From positions 8,527 through 57,584 of the forward strand of contig NW_004457631.1 in NCBI RefSeq assembly GCF_000313135.1: 49,058 nt of DNA, read 5' to 3'. Origin of the DNA: Acanthamoeba castellanii str. Neff. Lineage: Eukaryota; Discosea; Longamoebia; Acanthamoebidae. A program made the position numbers and the translations under genes. Below the pieces are notes generated by a model that was given only the letters and a program-made list of their open reading frames with translations, had not been told where the DNA came from and did no database searches. Shown in pieces: positions 10,532 to 20,954 of this stretch (its first letter is position 1; every line of letters starts with the position of its first letter).

Positions 10532-11294
10532 CAGCGACGACGGTTGGCGCCAACGCAGTCGGCCGCAGCGCGGGGGGAGGTCGTCGGCGTAGCGAAACAG
10601 CAGCATGTCGGAGTCTTCGATGCAGGCGGCCAGCAGACGTGAATCATCGACCGCGAGCTGCTCGATGCGCCGTGGCGCAAGCGGCCCAAGCTCGAGAGCT
10701 GCGGTGGCGAGGGCATGAAGGACAAGAACCCAGGCGACACTACCCTGGAGCTGGTGATGATTGAGCAGCCGCTGCGCATCGCGGCCTCGTTCTACTCGCC
10801 GCCGCAGCCGCGCATCTTCACGGACGAGTGGAGCATGTACTACCTGGCCGATTTCCGCAGGCCCGAGGACTACGTCGGTCTCCAGTTCAGCGTCGACGCG
10901 GCGCCCATCAACCATCGGCCCCGCAATCTTCTACTTCTTCTTAATCATCATCACCGTCGCCATCACCTTCGTTCTCACTGCTGTTGCTACAATGCTCGGC
11001 TTCAGCTTCGGCCTGGGCTTCTTCGGGGCCACCGATCGAGGTCGGGACGAAGCGCAAGCGGACCTGGGCGGCCACGACCGACCGCTGGTTGAGGCCGAGG
11101 CGGAGGACTGGCGGCGCGCGCTGGTGGCTCGGCTGCCTCGGCACATCTGGGCCTCGCCGGATCCCTGCGGCGGAAGCAACGAGCGCTCGTCAATGTTGCT
11201 GTTCGGCGAGGAGGTCCTACTGCACGTGGGCCACACCTGCATCGTCACGCGCGACAACAACGCCACCCGCTACCGAATCCGCCACTTCGGCTGA
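10532..11294 (+). pseudogene. Probable decayed or frameshifted gene
   Basis: Coding-like stretches occur in different frames with no good splice sites between them. One frame from 10643 reads IIDRELLDAPWRKRPKLES and continues through RIFTDEWSMYYLADFRRPED and VGLQFSVDA near 10890. It is preceded in frame by a TGA at 10640-10642. A second frame takes over at about 10905 with a very hydrophobic run (FYFFLIIITVAITFVLTAVA) and ends HTCIVTRDNNATRYRIRHFG at the TGA of 11294. A third frame near 11026-11070 reads PIEVGTKRKRTWAATTDRW. The pyrimidine-rich hydrophobic run could instead be an intron tract. Either this is a pseudogene, or it is a real gene with sequencing indels or splice sites I failed to find. 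No family recognised. Confidence 0.4.
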
Positions 11295-11299
11295 TGACG

Positions 11300-11739
11300 C
11301 GCTCTGGTTCCTCCCTTTCGTCGAATAATGAAATAGCTTTTCTCGTTTTTTCTCTTCGTGTTTCGTTCTTTCTTTTTCCCTCCCATGTGCTGAGGTTCAG
11401 CCAATGGAGGTGGGAGTCCCACAATGGGAGGTAAGGCTCCAGGCGTTGAAGTAGGGCAGGGCGGCCCCCAGCAAAGGTACTAATCATCCATTGCATTTCG
11501 TCTTTGGTTCATAGTCTACATCACTTAAAGTGGTGGCCTGCTCGTCCCTCCATTCCGAGGGGCTGAGCGGTTCCCAACAATTCAACAACAAACACCACCT
11601 ACATACTCCACTACTATCGAACAACAAACTGCCACCAATCCTCTTTTATCTCAACAACAGTCTTATGGCAATGCTCGGACGAAGCAAACGGTGGTGAAGC
11701 CCTCCGTGTCATCGCATCCAACCGACCCCCCTCTGCCCT
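11300..11739. other. Intergenic stretch, no gene seen
   Basis: About 440 bases between the decayed locus and the 3' end of the GT34 gene. It contains a pyrimidine-rich block near 11340-11385 and ACAACA-rich sequence near 11575-11650. I see no supported coding frame or RNA gene. Confidence 0.4.
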
Positions 11740-13283
11740 TCACGCATCGTCTACATTCATCGCTACACACATATGTGTGGATATGTTGTTGCACTGGGAT
11801 GGAGAGATGTGTGTGTTTTGTGTTATTCTGCTTCTGAGAAGATGGAGCACTGTCCGCCAGGTTTTCGATGGAAGAAAGACTGGTAGGCTCGGCAGGTTGG
11901 GTAGTGCGGCTTGCAGTGGATCCCCAGTGGTTGGCGGAGCTGTGTGATGTCCCAGGGAGAGCTGCAGTGGTGTGGTGGTGCGGTACCACTGTGTGAGTTC
12001 GGCAGCACACAGGCCAGTAGAAGACTCTGGTGCGTACTCTACGACGGTTGCGAAACCGAGTCCCCTGCTGGCGTGGCTGAAGTGGAGTGGTGGGCAGCTC
12101 TGGTTGGGTCCACACCCCATGGCGTCGAGGTGGGCCTTGAAGCATTCGGACTGGCTGCCGTGGCATATCGTACGGCAACACTGTGCGGCAGCCAACGGAA
12201 TGTTAGTATTTGTTGAACGTAAGAAAAAGTGTGACAACATGTCATGGCATTGGGTAATCGGTGACTACCTGGTCGGGAGCCTGTTCACAGTCAGTGCCGC
12301 GGTACGAGTCCAGTAATCGCAGGATGGATCGCCACATCGCGACCTGCGTAGCGGCCCAGCAACCACGGAAAACCATCATCAGTGAACCTTTAAAGGAAGA
12401 AACAGATGTAGAAAGTTAAAAGGAAGAGAGAGAGAGAGAGAAAGCTCGACCTGGTCGGGCCAACTGGGGTTGCAGGCCTGCATCTCCTCTAGCCAAATGT
12501 CGATGAAGCGACGCCCGATCTGGGGTGGTGGAGATCCAGGGTGTTAGTACTGCTATTTGGTTTGAGCTTGCGGTTGTACGTCTGAGTTCTTGATGAGGAA
12601 GTTAAAGTTGGAGAAGTCTCTTCGCCCAGGAGCATCCTGCGGCACGATGATGTGGTAGTCTGATGTGCAACTGTCAGAACATGGTTGCAGATGTAAAATG
12701 TAACATGAAAGCGAATGCGTGAGAAGTGAAGCACCGTCGTCGGTGGGAATGTAGCTCTCGAGTGGTCGGTCGAAGTTGGTGATGAAGAAGTCGGCGTCGG
12801 CGAAGAAGACCCAGTCCAGTTGGGGTGTCTGGGGCGAGTTGAGGAGCCTGTGCGTGTGCACCAGCTTGGCCCAGTAGCCGTGGCTCACCTCGATGTCAGA
12901 GCCCACCACGAATGTGTAGTTGTGCATGGCGCTGTAGCACTTGCGGTTGGTCATGATCATGTCGCGCTCCTCCACACTCTTCTCCTCGAACCTGGACCAT
13001 TTAGAGTAAATTTTATTGTAAAAACAATATAATATGTATTGTTTTAAAAACCACAATATTGGTGTTGCTTTGAGTCGTACCAGCTGTCGGGGTAGTAGGC
13101 TAAAAGGACGACGATGTTTTTCTTTGGCCCGCTGTAGTTGTAGCCCTGGAGCTCGTATGCCTGCTTGTGAATCTGGGTCTTGGGAACAAACTCCACGACC
13201 GAGCTGGTCGCCTGCCACAGGTGCGTCATGCCGCACACACACAGGAAGACCAGAACGCAGAACAGCAGACACAGCCTGTTCAT
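11740..13283 (-). CDS. GT34-family (GMA12/MNN10-type) Golgi glycosyltransferase
   Basis: Six exons (13283-13081, 12991-12735, 12659-12580, 12519-12451, 12343-12269, 12180-11740) join in phase to about 374 residues. Residues 1-25 form a type II signal anchor. The catalytic part shows TNRKCYSAMHNYTFV, GYWAKLVHTHRLL, the metal-binding DxD in DWVFFADADFFI, then DFSNFNFLIKN and the downstream DQ motif in NPSWPDQVAMWRSIL. That order is typical of GT34 enzymes, which move alpha-linked galactose, mannose or xylose from nucleotide sugar to glycan in the Golgi lumen. The donor sugar cannot be told from sequence. The last exon is Cys-rich at first (CCRTICHGSQSEC, GCGPNQSC) and then loses compositional order, so the true C-terminus may lie upstream of 11740. 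The ATG at 13283 is preferred because it starts the anchor helix directly. Confidence 0.85.
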
Positions 13284-13602
13284 CCGCCTCCCTTTCACTC
13301 ACGTTGTTCTAGCGTGGGTCTTTGCCCAACACACAAAGGTTGACTCCGCCAGCTCTATTGTTGTTTCTGAGTCCAAAAAAGGACATGCCCGTTCACATGT
13401 TAACAGAAATTTTTTTTCGAAAACAGGTTGTGATTTGCGTAAATATGTGGGCTGTTGTTGTTGGTGTTAAAAACAAGAGAGTGACGCGGATAACTATCTA
13501 TTGCGAGCCGCTGGGCGTCCTGCTTTCCTCTCTCCTTCCCTTCGTCGATGCCTACAGGTCCGGGTGCTCCACCTCGCCGCTCGGTCGTCTCGGTGGTGTC
13601 AA

Positions 13603-15831
13603 TCAAGCGGAGACCAGGAAGCCGATGTCCATCTTCCCCTTCTGCTGAGGCTGTCGCTGTTGGTGATGTTGCTGCTGTTGTTGTTGATGATGTTTGTGAT
13701 GTTGATGTTGTTGGTGCGGGTGGTTGTTGTTCTCATGTACCACCAGGTGCATGGCGTCGGCGTCTTCTTCCTCCTCTCGCCCGCTCGACTCCTCGCCGGC
13801 GGCCACCACGGGCGAGTGCATGACCCAGCCGCCCGAAGTGGGCGTCGACTGGGAGCGCAGGCGCGTCACGGGCCGCAGGGCCGACGGCCGCCTCGGCTGT
13901 GACGACTGGGGCGCCTGGTGCGACATCTCCATCGCGTCGTGGTTCGGAGGGTCCGGGTTCGAGTGGCTTCGCGACCTGATGTGTCGTGTCGTGTCGTGGG
14001 GACACAGAGATGTGTTGCATGTCAACAAGAGTTGAGAAAAAGAAAGAGAAAAAGAGAAAGAGAAAGAGAAAGAGAAAAAGTAGAGCGGTCGAGGGAGTGG
14101 ACCTGTTGCGGATGATGCGTCTCTCGATCTCAGTGGTCTCGGTGACTTCTGTAGTCGTGGTGGTGCGGGTGGTGGTACGCAGCGGATTGCCGTCTGCATG
14201 AACATCCCAAAAACAGGGTAAGCCCACCGCCTAACGCCATATGGGTTCGTTCACGGTGACAAGGGAACGCAACTGGTGGCCCACAAGTCAGCAGAGGGCA
14301 GGGGCGGGCTCGAGTTGGATCTCAGCCTGAGTAAACGGAACGCCATCAGCCAGTCAATTATAAAAGTCAAGCCATGCACTGGTGTGGTGTGGCGTGCACT
14401 CACCGCGAGTGCACCGGCGGGTAGCCGTTGGTGCTGGACTCGTCCGCGGGTGCTGTCGGTCTGCTGAACAGGTGGAACAGGGGCTCCTCCCGGTCCGACA
14501 GCGGGTTGTTGTACAGCAGCTTCTCGTGGTTGCTGTTGATCAGCCCCTCGGCTCCCTCGGGGCCGCTACTCGCCATTTCTCGCTGTTGGGCCGATGACGA
14601 CGTGCACGACGACGATGACGGCGACGACGGCGACGGCGGCGATGACCTGCGTAGCGGCGATATCTGTTGTTGATGCTGATGATGTTGATGATGTTGCTGG
14701 GGCTGGCACTGCGGTTGTTGGTGGAGCTCCTTCTCGATGTTCTGGAGGGGCGGGAGGGTAAAGGGCCGGAACGGGAAGTTGAGGCTGACGGACGGCTGCC
14801 ACGAGCCGCTATTGGAAGGCGACGTAGACGGCGACGGCGCCGGCGTGGGCGACGGGTACGACCCGCACATGTCCGACGAGATCGAATTTGACCGGTAGCG
14901 CAGCATAGCCGGCGGGTGCCCGCCACGGTAGTGCTGAGGCTGGTTGGGGTGCAGCTGTTGATGTTGATATTGAGGTTGCATGGGCTGGATGGGGTGCAGC
15001 TGTTGTTGTAGTTGCTGTTGCTGTTGCTGTTGCTGTTGTTGATGTGTGATGATTTGTTGCAGCTGAGCCAATTGTTGCTGTTGCTGCTGCTGAAGCGGAG
15101 GGAAGTAGATCTGCTGGGTCATGGGCGGCGGCTCGGAGAAGGAGCGGCCGGGGCGAGTGGCGAAGGGAGCCGTCGCGGGCGAGGGCGCGGGCGGCTGGAG
15201 GCTCATGAGCTGCTGGGCAGGCGAGGGCGAGAGCGAAGGCGAGTGGGGCGGGAAAGCGCCCATCATGATGGGCACTCCGGGCAGGGGCGTGGAGCAGACA
15301 GGAGTGGGCGAGAGGGGCGAACACGAAGAAGTCGACGACGAGGCGATGGGCGAGCTGGGTCCGCTGACCATCATCATCTGGTTGGCCGGCGACATGGGCT
15401 GTACGACCGGAGGCGACATGGCACCTCGAGAAGCGCCCATCGCGCCCCCCTTCTCCAGCTTCCAATGACCTAGCAATGCCCCCCCCCAAACGTGAGCAGT
15501 AATAATAAGAAAAACTGCAGATAAAATCACAAACATAAAAAAATCCAATTAAAAAACAGAAAATAAACGAGTGGGGAGGGGTGCCTCACCGGTGAGACTG
15601 TCGAGGGAGCTGGGCTTTGCGTTCTTTCGGGCGAGATCGGGTGAATCGGACAGCTTCCACTTCATCTCGAACTCGCTCGCTCGCCCTCTCCTCTTGCCTC
15701 GTGTTCCTCGACCTCCCCCTGGGGGAGATCCTCCATTACTGTGCCCTCCTCCCCCTGCTGAGATGCTCATTACCCGGTTCTTCTTGGCGATGATGATGAT
15801 GAGGAAGAAGGTGATGGTGGTGAAGACGATG
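13603..15831 (-). CDS. Single-pass membrane protein with long Gln/His/Pro/Ser-rich region (5' end incomplete)
   Basis: The first secure exon begins near 15844 after the acceptor TTTTTTGAAG. It encodes a transmembrane helix (IVFTTITFFLIIIIAKK) followed by a Gly-rich and basic stretch, and ends near 15588. The exon 15466-14404 follows in phase (LTGHWKLEKGG) and is a low-complexity Pro/Ser region with several poly-Gln and His-Gln runs. Two 3' exons encode a Thr-rich piece (TTTRTTTTTEVTETTEIERR) and a C-terminal Ser/His/Gln-rich region ending GFLVSA at 13603. A short middle exon near 14334-14275 is needed to keep phase and is less certain. Upstream exons carrying the start codon were not found; candidate pieces lie at 15890-16180. 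Poly-Q tracts are interrupted by CAA/CAG mixtures. No domain family is recognised, and function is unknown. Confidence 0.6.
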
Positions 15832-15864
15832 TCGTCAATCCCCCTTCAAAAAAGGAGATGGTAG

Positions 15865-15865
<1 letters not shown>

Positions 15866-15894
<29 letters not shown>
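15866..15894. repeat. (CT)n microsatellite
   Basis: A CT dinucleotide tract, (CT)n with a few TTTC interruptions at its left edge. It lies just upstream (transcript sense) of the first secure exon of the Gln/His-rich membrane protein gene. In that sense it reads as a GA tract followed by CTACCATCTCC, so it is not the polypyrimidine tract of that acceptor. Confidence 0.8.
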
Positions 15895-15895
<1 letters not shown>

Positions 15896-16399
15896 GACCA
15901 TAAGGGTCCGGGTTATGGAGCGATTGCTTGCCGAGAAGGTGTCCGGAATGGCCTGCGCCTATTATGGGCAGCCACTTGTAGCCTTGTAGTATGAGAGGTG
16001 GAGGAAGTAGAGGTCTTGAGGGCGGCCGAGAGTGAAAACACGACTACCTCTCTTTTTTTTGAGCTGGCGTGGTGAATGGTCCCTCCCTCTCGAAACGGGT
16101 CGCTTCAGATCGCACGACCGGAAAAGGGAAACATACCAAAGAAGGGTTCGCACGTGGCACTCATGCCATTTTCGGACATCTCTTTTTTAGGCAAACTCTG
16201 GAAAAAGACAAAAATATGAAAATAGGAAAAGAGCTGTACTTTCACCATGTTTATGTGTGAGCACCTTCACAGTTCGTGAACTAAGGGACGTGTGGTTCAC
16301 ACTTACCTCGGTTGGTTAGGTAAGGAACTGAAGCCCCATGCGTTTTGCGTGGAAAAGGAATAATAACCCTTCTTTATTCCTGCACTTCCTCCTGGTACG
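15895..16399. other. Unresolved 500-base interval, possibly 5' exons of the Gln/His-rich gene
   Basis: Between the Gln/His-rich membrane gene and the 3' end of the BRCT gene, both on the minus strand. On that strand a short frame begins MSENGMSATCEPF near 16179, directly followed by a GTATGT donor. Another stretch reads GYKWLPIIGAGHSGHLLGK near 15985-15930. I could not join them to the transmembrane exon with a consistent phase. No RNA gene is apparent. Confidence 0.3.
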
Positions 16400-19300
16400 T
16401 CAACAGTTCTTGAAGTTGTACAGCGCATCGTCAACATCAGCCATCTTCTGCTCACACGGGCAGCGCCACAACAACCAAACACCAAATGTCAGGGTGATAT
16501 GCAACGCTGAAAAAGAAATGACATCACACGAGCCGGCAAAGCTGACGGTATGTGTGGTCGGTTACCTGGCTGAGAAGGGATTGGATGATCCACTGCTTGC
16601 CCACCACCGGCACCCGCAGCTTCTTGAACTTGACCTTGAGGTAGTCATCCGGGTCGGGCGGGCTCACGATACACTGCGTTTTTTTGGCGTCGCACATGAC
16701 ACACACGCAGCGCACGCAACACACGACATGTGAGTCCAGTGCATGTATTGCAGAGAGGTGTCTTGATGTCAGCCCCGATGTGAGGTACGAACCTCGACGC
16801 GATCCTCCTGGGGCGTAAACAGTCGTTCGACCACCTTCGCCCCGCCCTCCTTCAGCACGAGCTTCCACAAGTTCTGAAGAGAGAGAGAGAGAGAGAGAGA
16901 GCGCAACGGAGCGAGGTGAGCCGTAGACCACCTATGATGACGTGTCTGCCGACGAGGGGACCAGCAGAAGAAGCGGGATGGGCGTGGGTACCTTGAATTC
17001 GGGCGTGCCAACGACCTCGACTCGCGTGCCCTCGAAGATGTCACCGCGCGGCTTCTTACTGTCGGGTGCGACGTAAACGGTGAGCATTTACAGAATCAGC
17101 AAAACGTATGAAAAGTAGCACAATAATAATAAAAAAGTATTACATAAACGTATATGTACATATCAATAAATAGAAATATGAAAGGAGGATCGTACATGAA
17201 GACGTCGGAGCCCTTCTCGACGGAGTAGCCGGCGGGCAGGAGGTAGAGGGAGTGGGGCAGGAGGCACCGCTGCTGGCAACAGTGGATGAGCCAATTGTAG
17301 TGGACCGTCGGCAGTCCCGCCGCCACCGACAGCAGATACTTGAGGGTCCTGTTTAAGATTGCGATCAGGGCGTGCGACGGTGGTCAGAGCCATCGACAAA
17401 AGAGCGAAAGCGAAAGCGAATGAAAAAGGCGATGGGTGTGGGGTGGGGACGTACGTGCGGGGCTTGGCGGAGAGGAGGATGGTGGAGGGGAGGCCCGGGT
17501 AGCCGCTCCGCTTCTTACACTGGGACGCCAGGGAGGCGTTGGCAAAGTTGCCCAGCAGCTTGCCGCCCTCTTCCCCGATCAATCGGTTGATGCGTTCGGC
17601 CGACCGGTCTGCAGCCACACGGCACACACGGCACACGCACATAAGCGCACGACACACGCACCGCACGCACTCGATGAGCACCATGTGCGCACATGATGAA
17701 GGCGGGGTGGTACGGTACCGTCGTTTTCTTTGTCGTCCTCGCCGGACAGGCCGGTGACGATGAACTGGAGGCCTCGGAACAGCTGGTCGGCGTTCTTGGG
17801 CTTAGTGGCCTCCTGACCGGCCTAAAAAGCACAGCACAACATTCACACCATTCCAAAACATTCCATTCAATGTCATGCTAGCATTCCTCCCCCCCAAAGC
17901 GGTCACACATAAAAGCGAGGCGTAGGCCGTACGGCGAGCATCTTCTTCTCGATCTTGCGCCAGGTGAACTGCGGCGCTTCCGCATCTTCATCCGGCACCT
18001 CCTGTGTGTCGTGTGTGAGTGTGCAAGTGTGGTGGGCCCACGCGGCGATCCACTTAGAGAAGGAGGAGTGTGGCGGGTGTGGCGGCACCATCGACTTTCG
18101 TTTGGCCTTCCGGGTGGTCTTCTCGCCCTTGTCGTCGGCTGGCTCCTTGCCCTTCGAAGCTTTGGCTGCCAACCACACAACCACAACACACGTCAGCCTT
18201 CATGAAGAAGATGAGGATTGCCGGCGCAATGACATGAAGAAGCCGGAGCAGGAGGCACCCTTGCTCGATGTTGTGCGAGGCTTCACGACTCGCTCCTCTT
18301 CCTCCACGTCATCGTCGTCTTCATCATCTCCGTTGTCGTGGTCGTGATTGTCGGCCTCGGCCTCGTCCGAGTCCTCCTTCCACTCGTCGCCCCGGGGACT
18401 GCGCCGACCCGAAGGAGACTTTTTGGCCATCCGCGTAGAGGCCTTGCTCTTCTTTTCGCCTTCGTTCTTTTTCTTCTTTGCCGCCGCCGCTTTCTTCTTT
18501 CTTTCCTTCTCTTTCCCGCCTTCGTCTTCGTCGTCTTCGGACGAGGACTGGATCATGCGATTCTTCCGCTGGGCCGTCCGTCGGGCAGGCGTGGCCTTCC
18601 GGCTCTCCTTGTCCGTGGTCGAGATCCACCTCTTCTCCTTCTCCTTCTCCTTCTCCTTCGCTTCTTTCTCCTTCGCCTTCGTCTTCGCCAACGTTGCCCT
18701 GGCCTTCTTGTCGTCTTCTTCATCATCATCGTCTTCGCTCTTCGTCTTCTTCGCTATCTTTTCGTTCTTTTTCTTGCTGTTGACTGACGATGATGACGAC
18801 GATGCCGGGGGTGATGGCGACCTGGTCGGCGTCGAGGGCGGCGAAGTGAGCGACTTCTTCCGATTGCGCGCGTAGCTCATGAAGTCGTTCTCCGCGCGGG
18901 AGGCCTTGGCGGCCGGCGTTGATGATTGCGACTTCTTGTTGACGCTGCCGCTGCTGCTGGCCTTGATCTGGTCACGGTCGCGCATCCGCTCCTCCTCGTC
19001 GTCCCAGTGCGGGAAGCTCAGGTCGTACGACGACCCCACCACCTTCACCTCTACCTTCTTCTCCTTCTCCTTCTTCTCCTTGTCGTTGATGGTGACGTCC
19101 ACCTTCTCCTTGCCCTTGTCCTTTCGTTTCGCAAGCCGCGGAGTACCGACGCTTGCCGGTGTCACCTTGGCCGCCACCTCGACCACTTCCTTCACTTCTT
19201 CTTCTTCCTCCTCCTCCTCCTTCTTCTCCTTCTTGTCCGTTGTCACCTTCTTGGCGATGTCGGACCGCTTTGTCTGTACGGCGCCCTTGACCGGCGGCCA

Positions 19301-20793
19301 GTCGGCTTCCTCCTCGTCGCTGCTGACGATCGACTCCTCGTCGGCCTGTGCAGGCCCGTGCGGCGCCGGGACTGTAGGCTTGCCGTTATTGTGAGGGTCC
19401 AGTACGGCCAGGCTCTGCGTGCGTTGGGTGGCGCCCGGGGCCGTGGCCGCCAGAGTCGACGCCGTCAGCATCATCGACTGCGAGTCCGGCAGCAGAACCG
19501 CACCTGTGGGCCGCAGCGTGTTTGTGGTCAGCACAACACAGAAAATCCTGAATGCGTGCGTGTGCGTGCGCGGTGGTGCATGTGTGCTTGTGTGGCGAGA
19601 AGACACAGAAGAGAGAGCGTACTGAAGGCGGGCATATCGAACTCTTTGTCAGAGTCGAGGGAGAGCTCGTCTTCTTCCTCGTCTTCCGATTCCTCCTTCT
19701 CCACCTTGCTGTTCGCGTCTTCCTCTTCCTCTCCCTCTTCCTCTTGGTCCTCCTCATCGTCGTCCACTTCGTCCTGGCTCTCGACAACGCTGGGTTTGGC
19801 CTCGACCTTTCGGGGCGGCCTCGGGTCGGGCTTCTTGTATGTTTCCTGCGTACACTCCACGTCCACCAAGAAAATAGAAGTCAGTTGGGGTGCCACGCCG
19901 AGCGTCTGTCACACGGCACACATGACATGTCGTGCGTTCACCTTGGTCGCAGGAGTGCTCGGTTTGGTCGCTTGCTTCATTGACTCTTTTTTATTCGCCG
20001 CTGTCACGTGCTGTGGCTGCTTTGCTGCTCGGCTGCTGTCGCACATCTGATGGCGTATATATGCAAAACAGTATGATTTGGTTAGAAAAGCTGGTGTTTC
20101 GTTTCGTTTCGTTTGGAAGAGCACCTCGCACTGGTCCGAGTCACTGGCGTTGTCAGCGAACGTGCACTCCTTACTGCGGTGGGCGAGAACGAGGAAACGA
20201 AGAATGAAAGTGGTCAGGCTCGGCAAAGCCTGCCACTGAGCTTGAGAGCAGCAACGTACCAAGCCCACGTGGTGTTGAGAGGGGGACGGGCGACGCTCGG
20301 GGGCGGGCGGTGCTGCGGCCGACGCTCTGCGGCCGCCTCGGCGGGGGTGTTGTCGAGCTGCACATCTTCATCGTCACCGTCATCGTCATCGTCATCGTCG
20401 TCTTCTTCTTCCTCTTCTTTAATGACCTCTACGGTGCTCTCTTCGTCTTCTTCGTCTTCTTCGAGGTCGCCCTCGAAAGAGAGCGACACGAGGGGCTCGT
20501 GGAAGGTGCCCACAGCGCCCTGCACCGACGCTGGCACGCTGGCTGCAGCTGATTTCTCTTGCTTCGTACCGGCTGCAGATGCGAACGTGGAGATGAGAGA
20601 TCAGGACACCACGTGCCCTCAATCATGCGATCGTGAATTGTGGATGGAAAAAAAGGGTACCATTAACGGGCAAGAAGCGAGCAGAGAGTGGAATGGTGGA
20701 AGGATCAGATGCTGGACCCGTTCCAGCCGAAGCTGAGGCCGAGGCAAAATTGCCATCGAGCTCCACATCCGAGTCCTCGTACGAGCTGTCCAT
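16400..20793 (-). CDS. 53BP1/Crb2-like checkpoint mediator with C-terminal tandem BRCT
   Basis: Fifteen exons join in phase to about 956 residues, from ATG at 20793 to TGA at 16400. The N-terminal two thirds are disordered: acidic runs, a Cys-rich patch (CKECTFADNASDSDQCE), then a Ser/Lys/Glu-rich exon (19503-18259). Scattered SQ/TQ sites (VESQDE, PDSQSM, TQRTQS, KSQSST) fit ATM/ATR-type targets. From 17821 down, the C-terminus matches the 53BP1 tandem BRCT in order: LFRGLQFIVTGLSG, EEGGKLLGNF, the TLKYLLSVAAGLPTVHYNWL and LLPAGYSVEKGSDVF block, then NLWKLVLKEGGAKVVERLF and KLRVPVVGKQWIIQSLLS. In 53BP1/Crb2/Rad9 this module binds phosphorylated partners and recruits them to DNA breaks. I saw no Tudor domain, which 53BP1 and Crb2 use to read methylated histone H4. 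The join after 16793 uses a weak donor (GTTCGT). Confidence 0.75.
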
Positions 20794-20954
20794 GTCCGTG
20801 CCTGTGCACTCCCGCGTTGCTGCTAATGATCTCCAGCTTGGAGGCTAAATAAATCGTTGGAACGAAACGAATTCTGATGGCTGATCAGTCTGATTTCTCT
20901 TTGTTTTCATTTCTTTTCTCTCCGCACTGCCTCTTCGACAAGGAGGAGATTGGG
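20794..20954. promoter_or_regulatory. Very short divergent promoter
   Basis: Only 83 bases separate the BRCT gene's ATG (20793, minus) from the first candidate ATG of the fucosyltransferase (20877, plus), or 161 bases to the second (20955). The segment contains GGAGGCTAAATAAATCG. A shared bidirectional promoter is inferred from spacing. Confidence 0.4.

Noticed and set aside
10905..11020. Transmembrane helix FYFFLIIITVAITFVLTAVA as proof of a membrane gene
   Set aside because: The same bases are a TTCTTC/ATCATC tract ending TTCAG, equally explained as an intron end; kept only as part of the decayed locus.
13044..13298. Start of the GT34 gene at 13298
   Set aside because: That codon is GTG; the first ATG in frame is at 13283 and leads directly into the signal anchor.
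14540..15489. Alternative frames over the Gln/His-rich gene, some with TM-like starts
   Set aside because: The hydrophobic start near 15548 on the minus strand is an intron tract; the Gln/Pro/Ser frame continues through both flanking exons.
18348..20050. Large plus-strand frames opposite the BRCT gene
   Set aside because: Composition is Ser/Phe/Leu from antisense Lys/Glu codons, with no motif; the minus-strand exons continue in phase into the BRCT domains.
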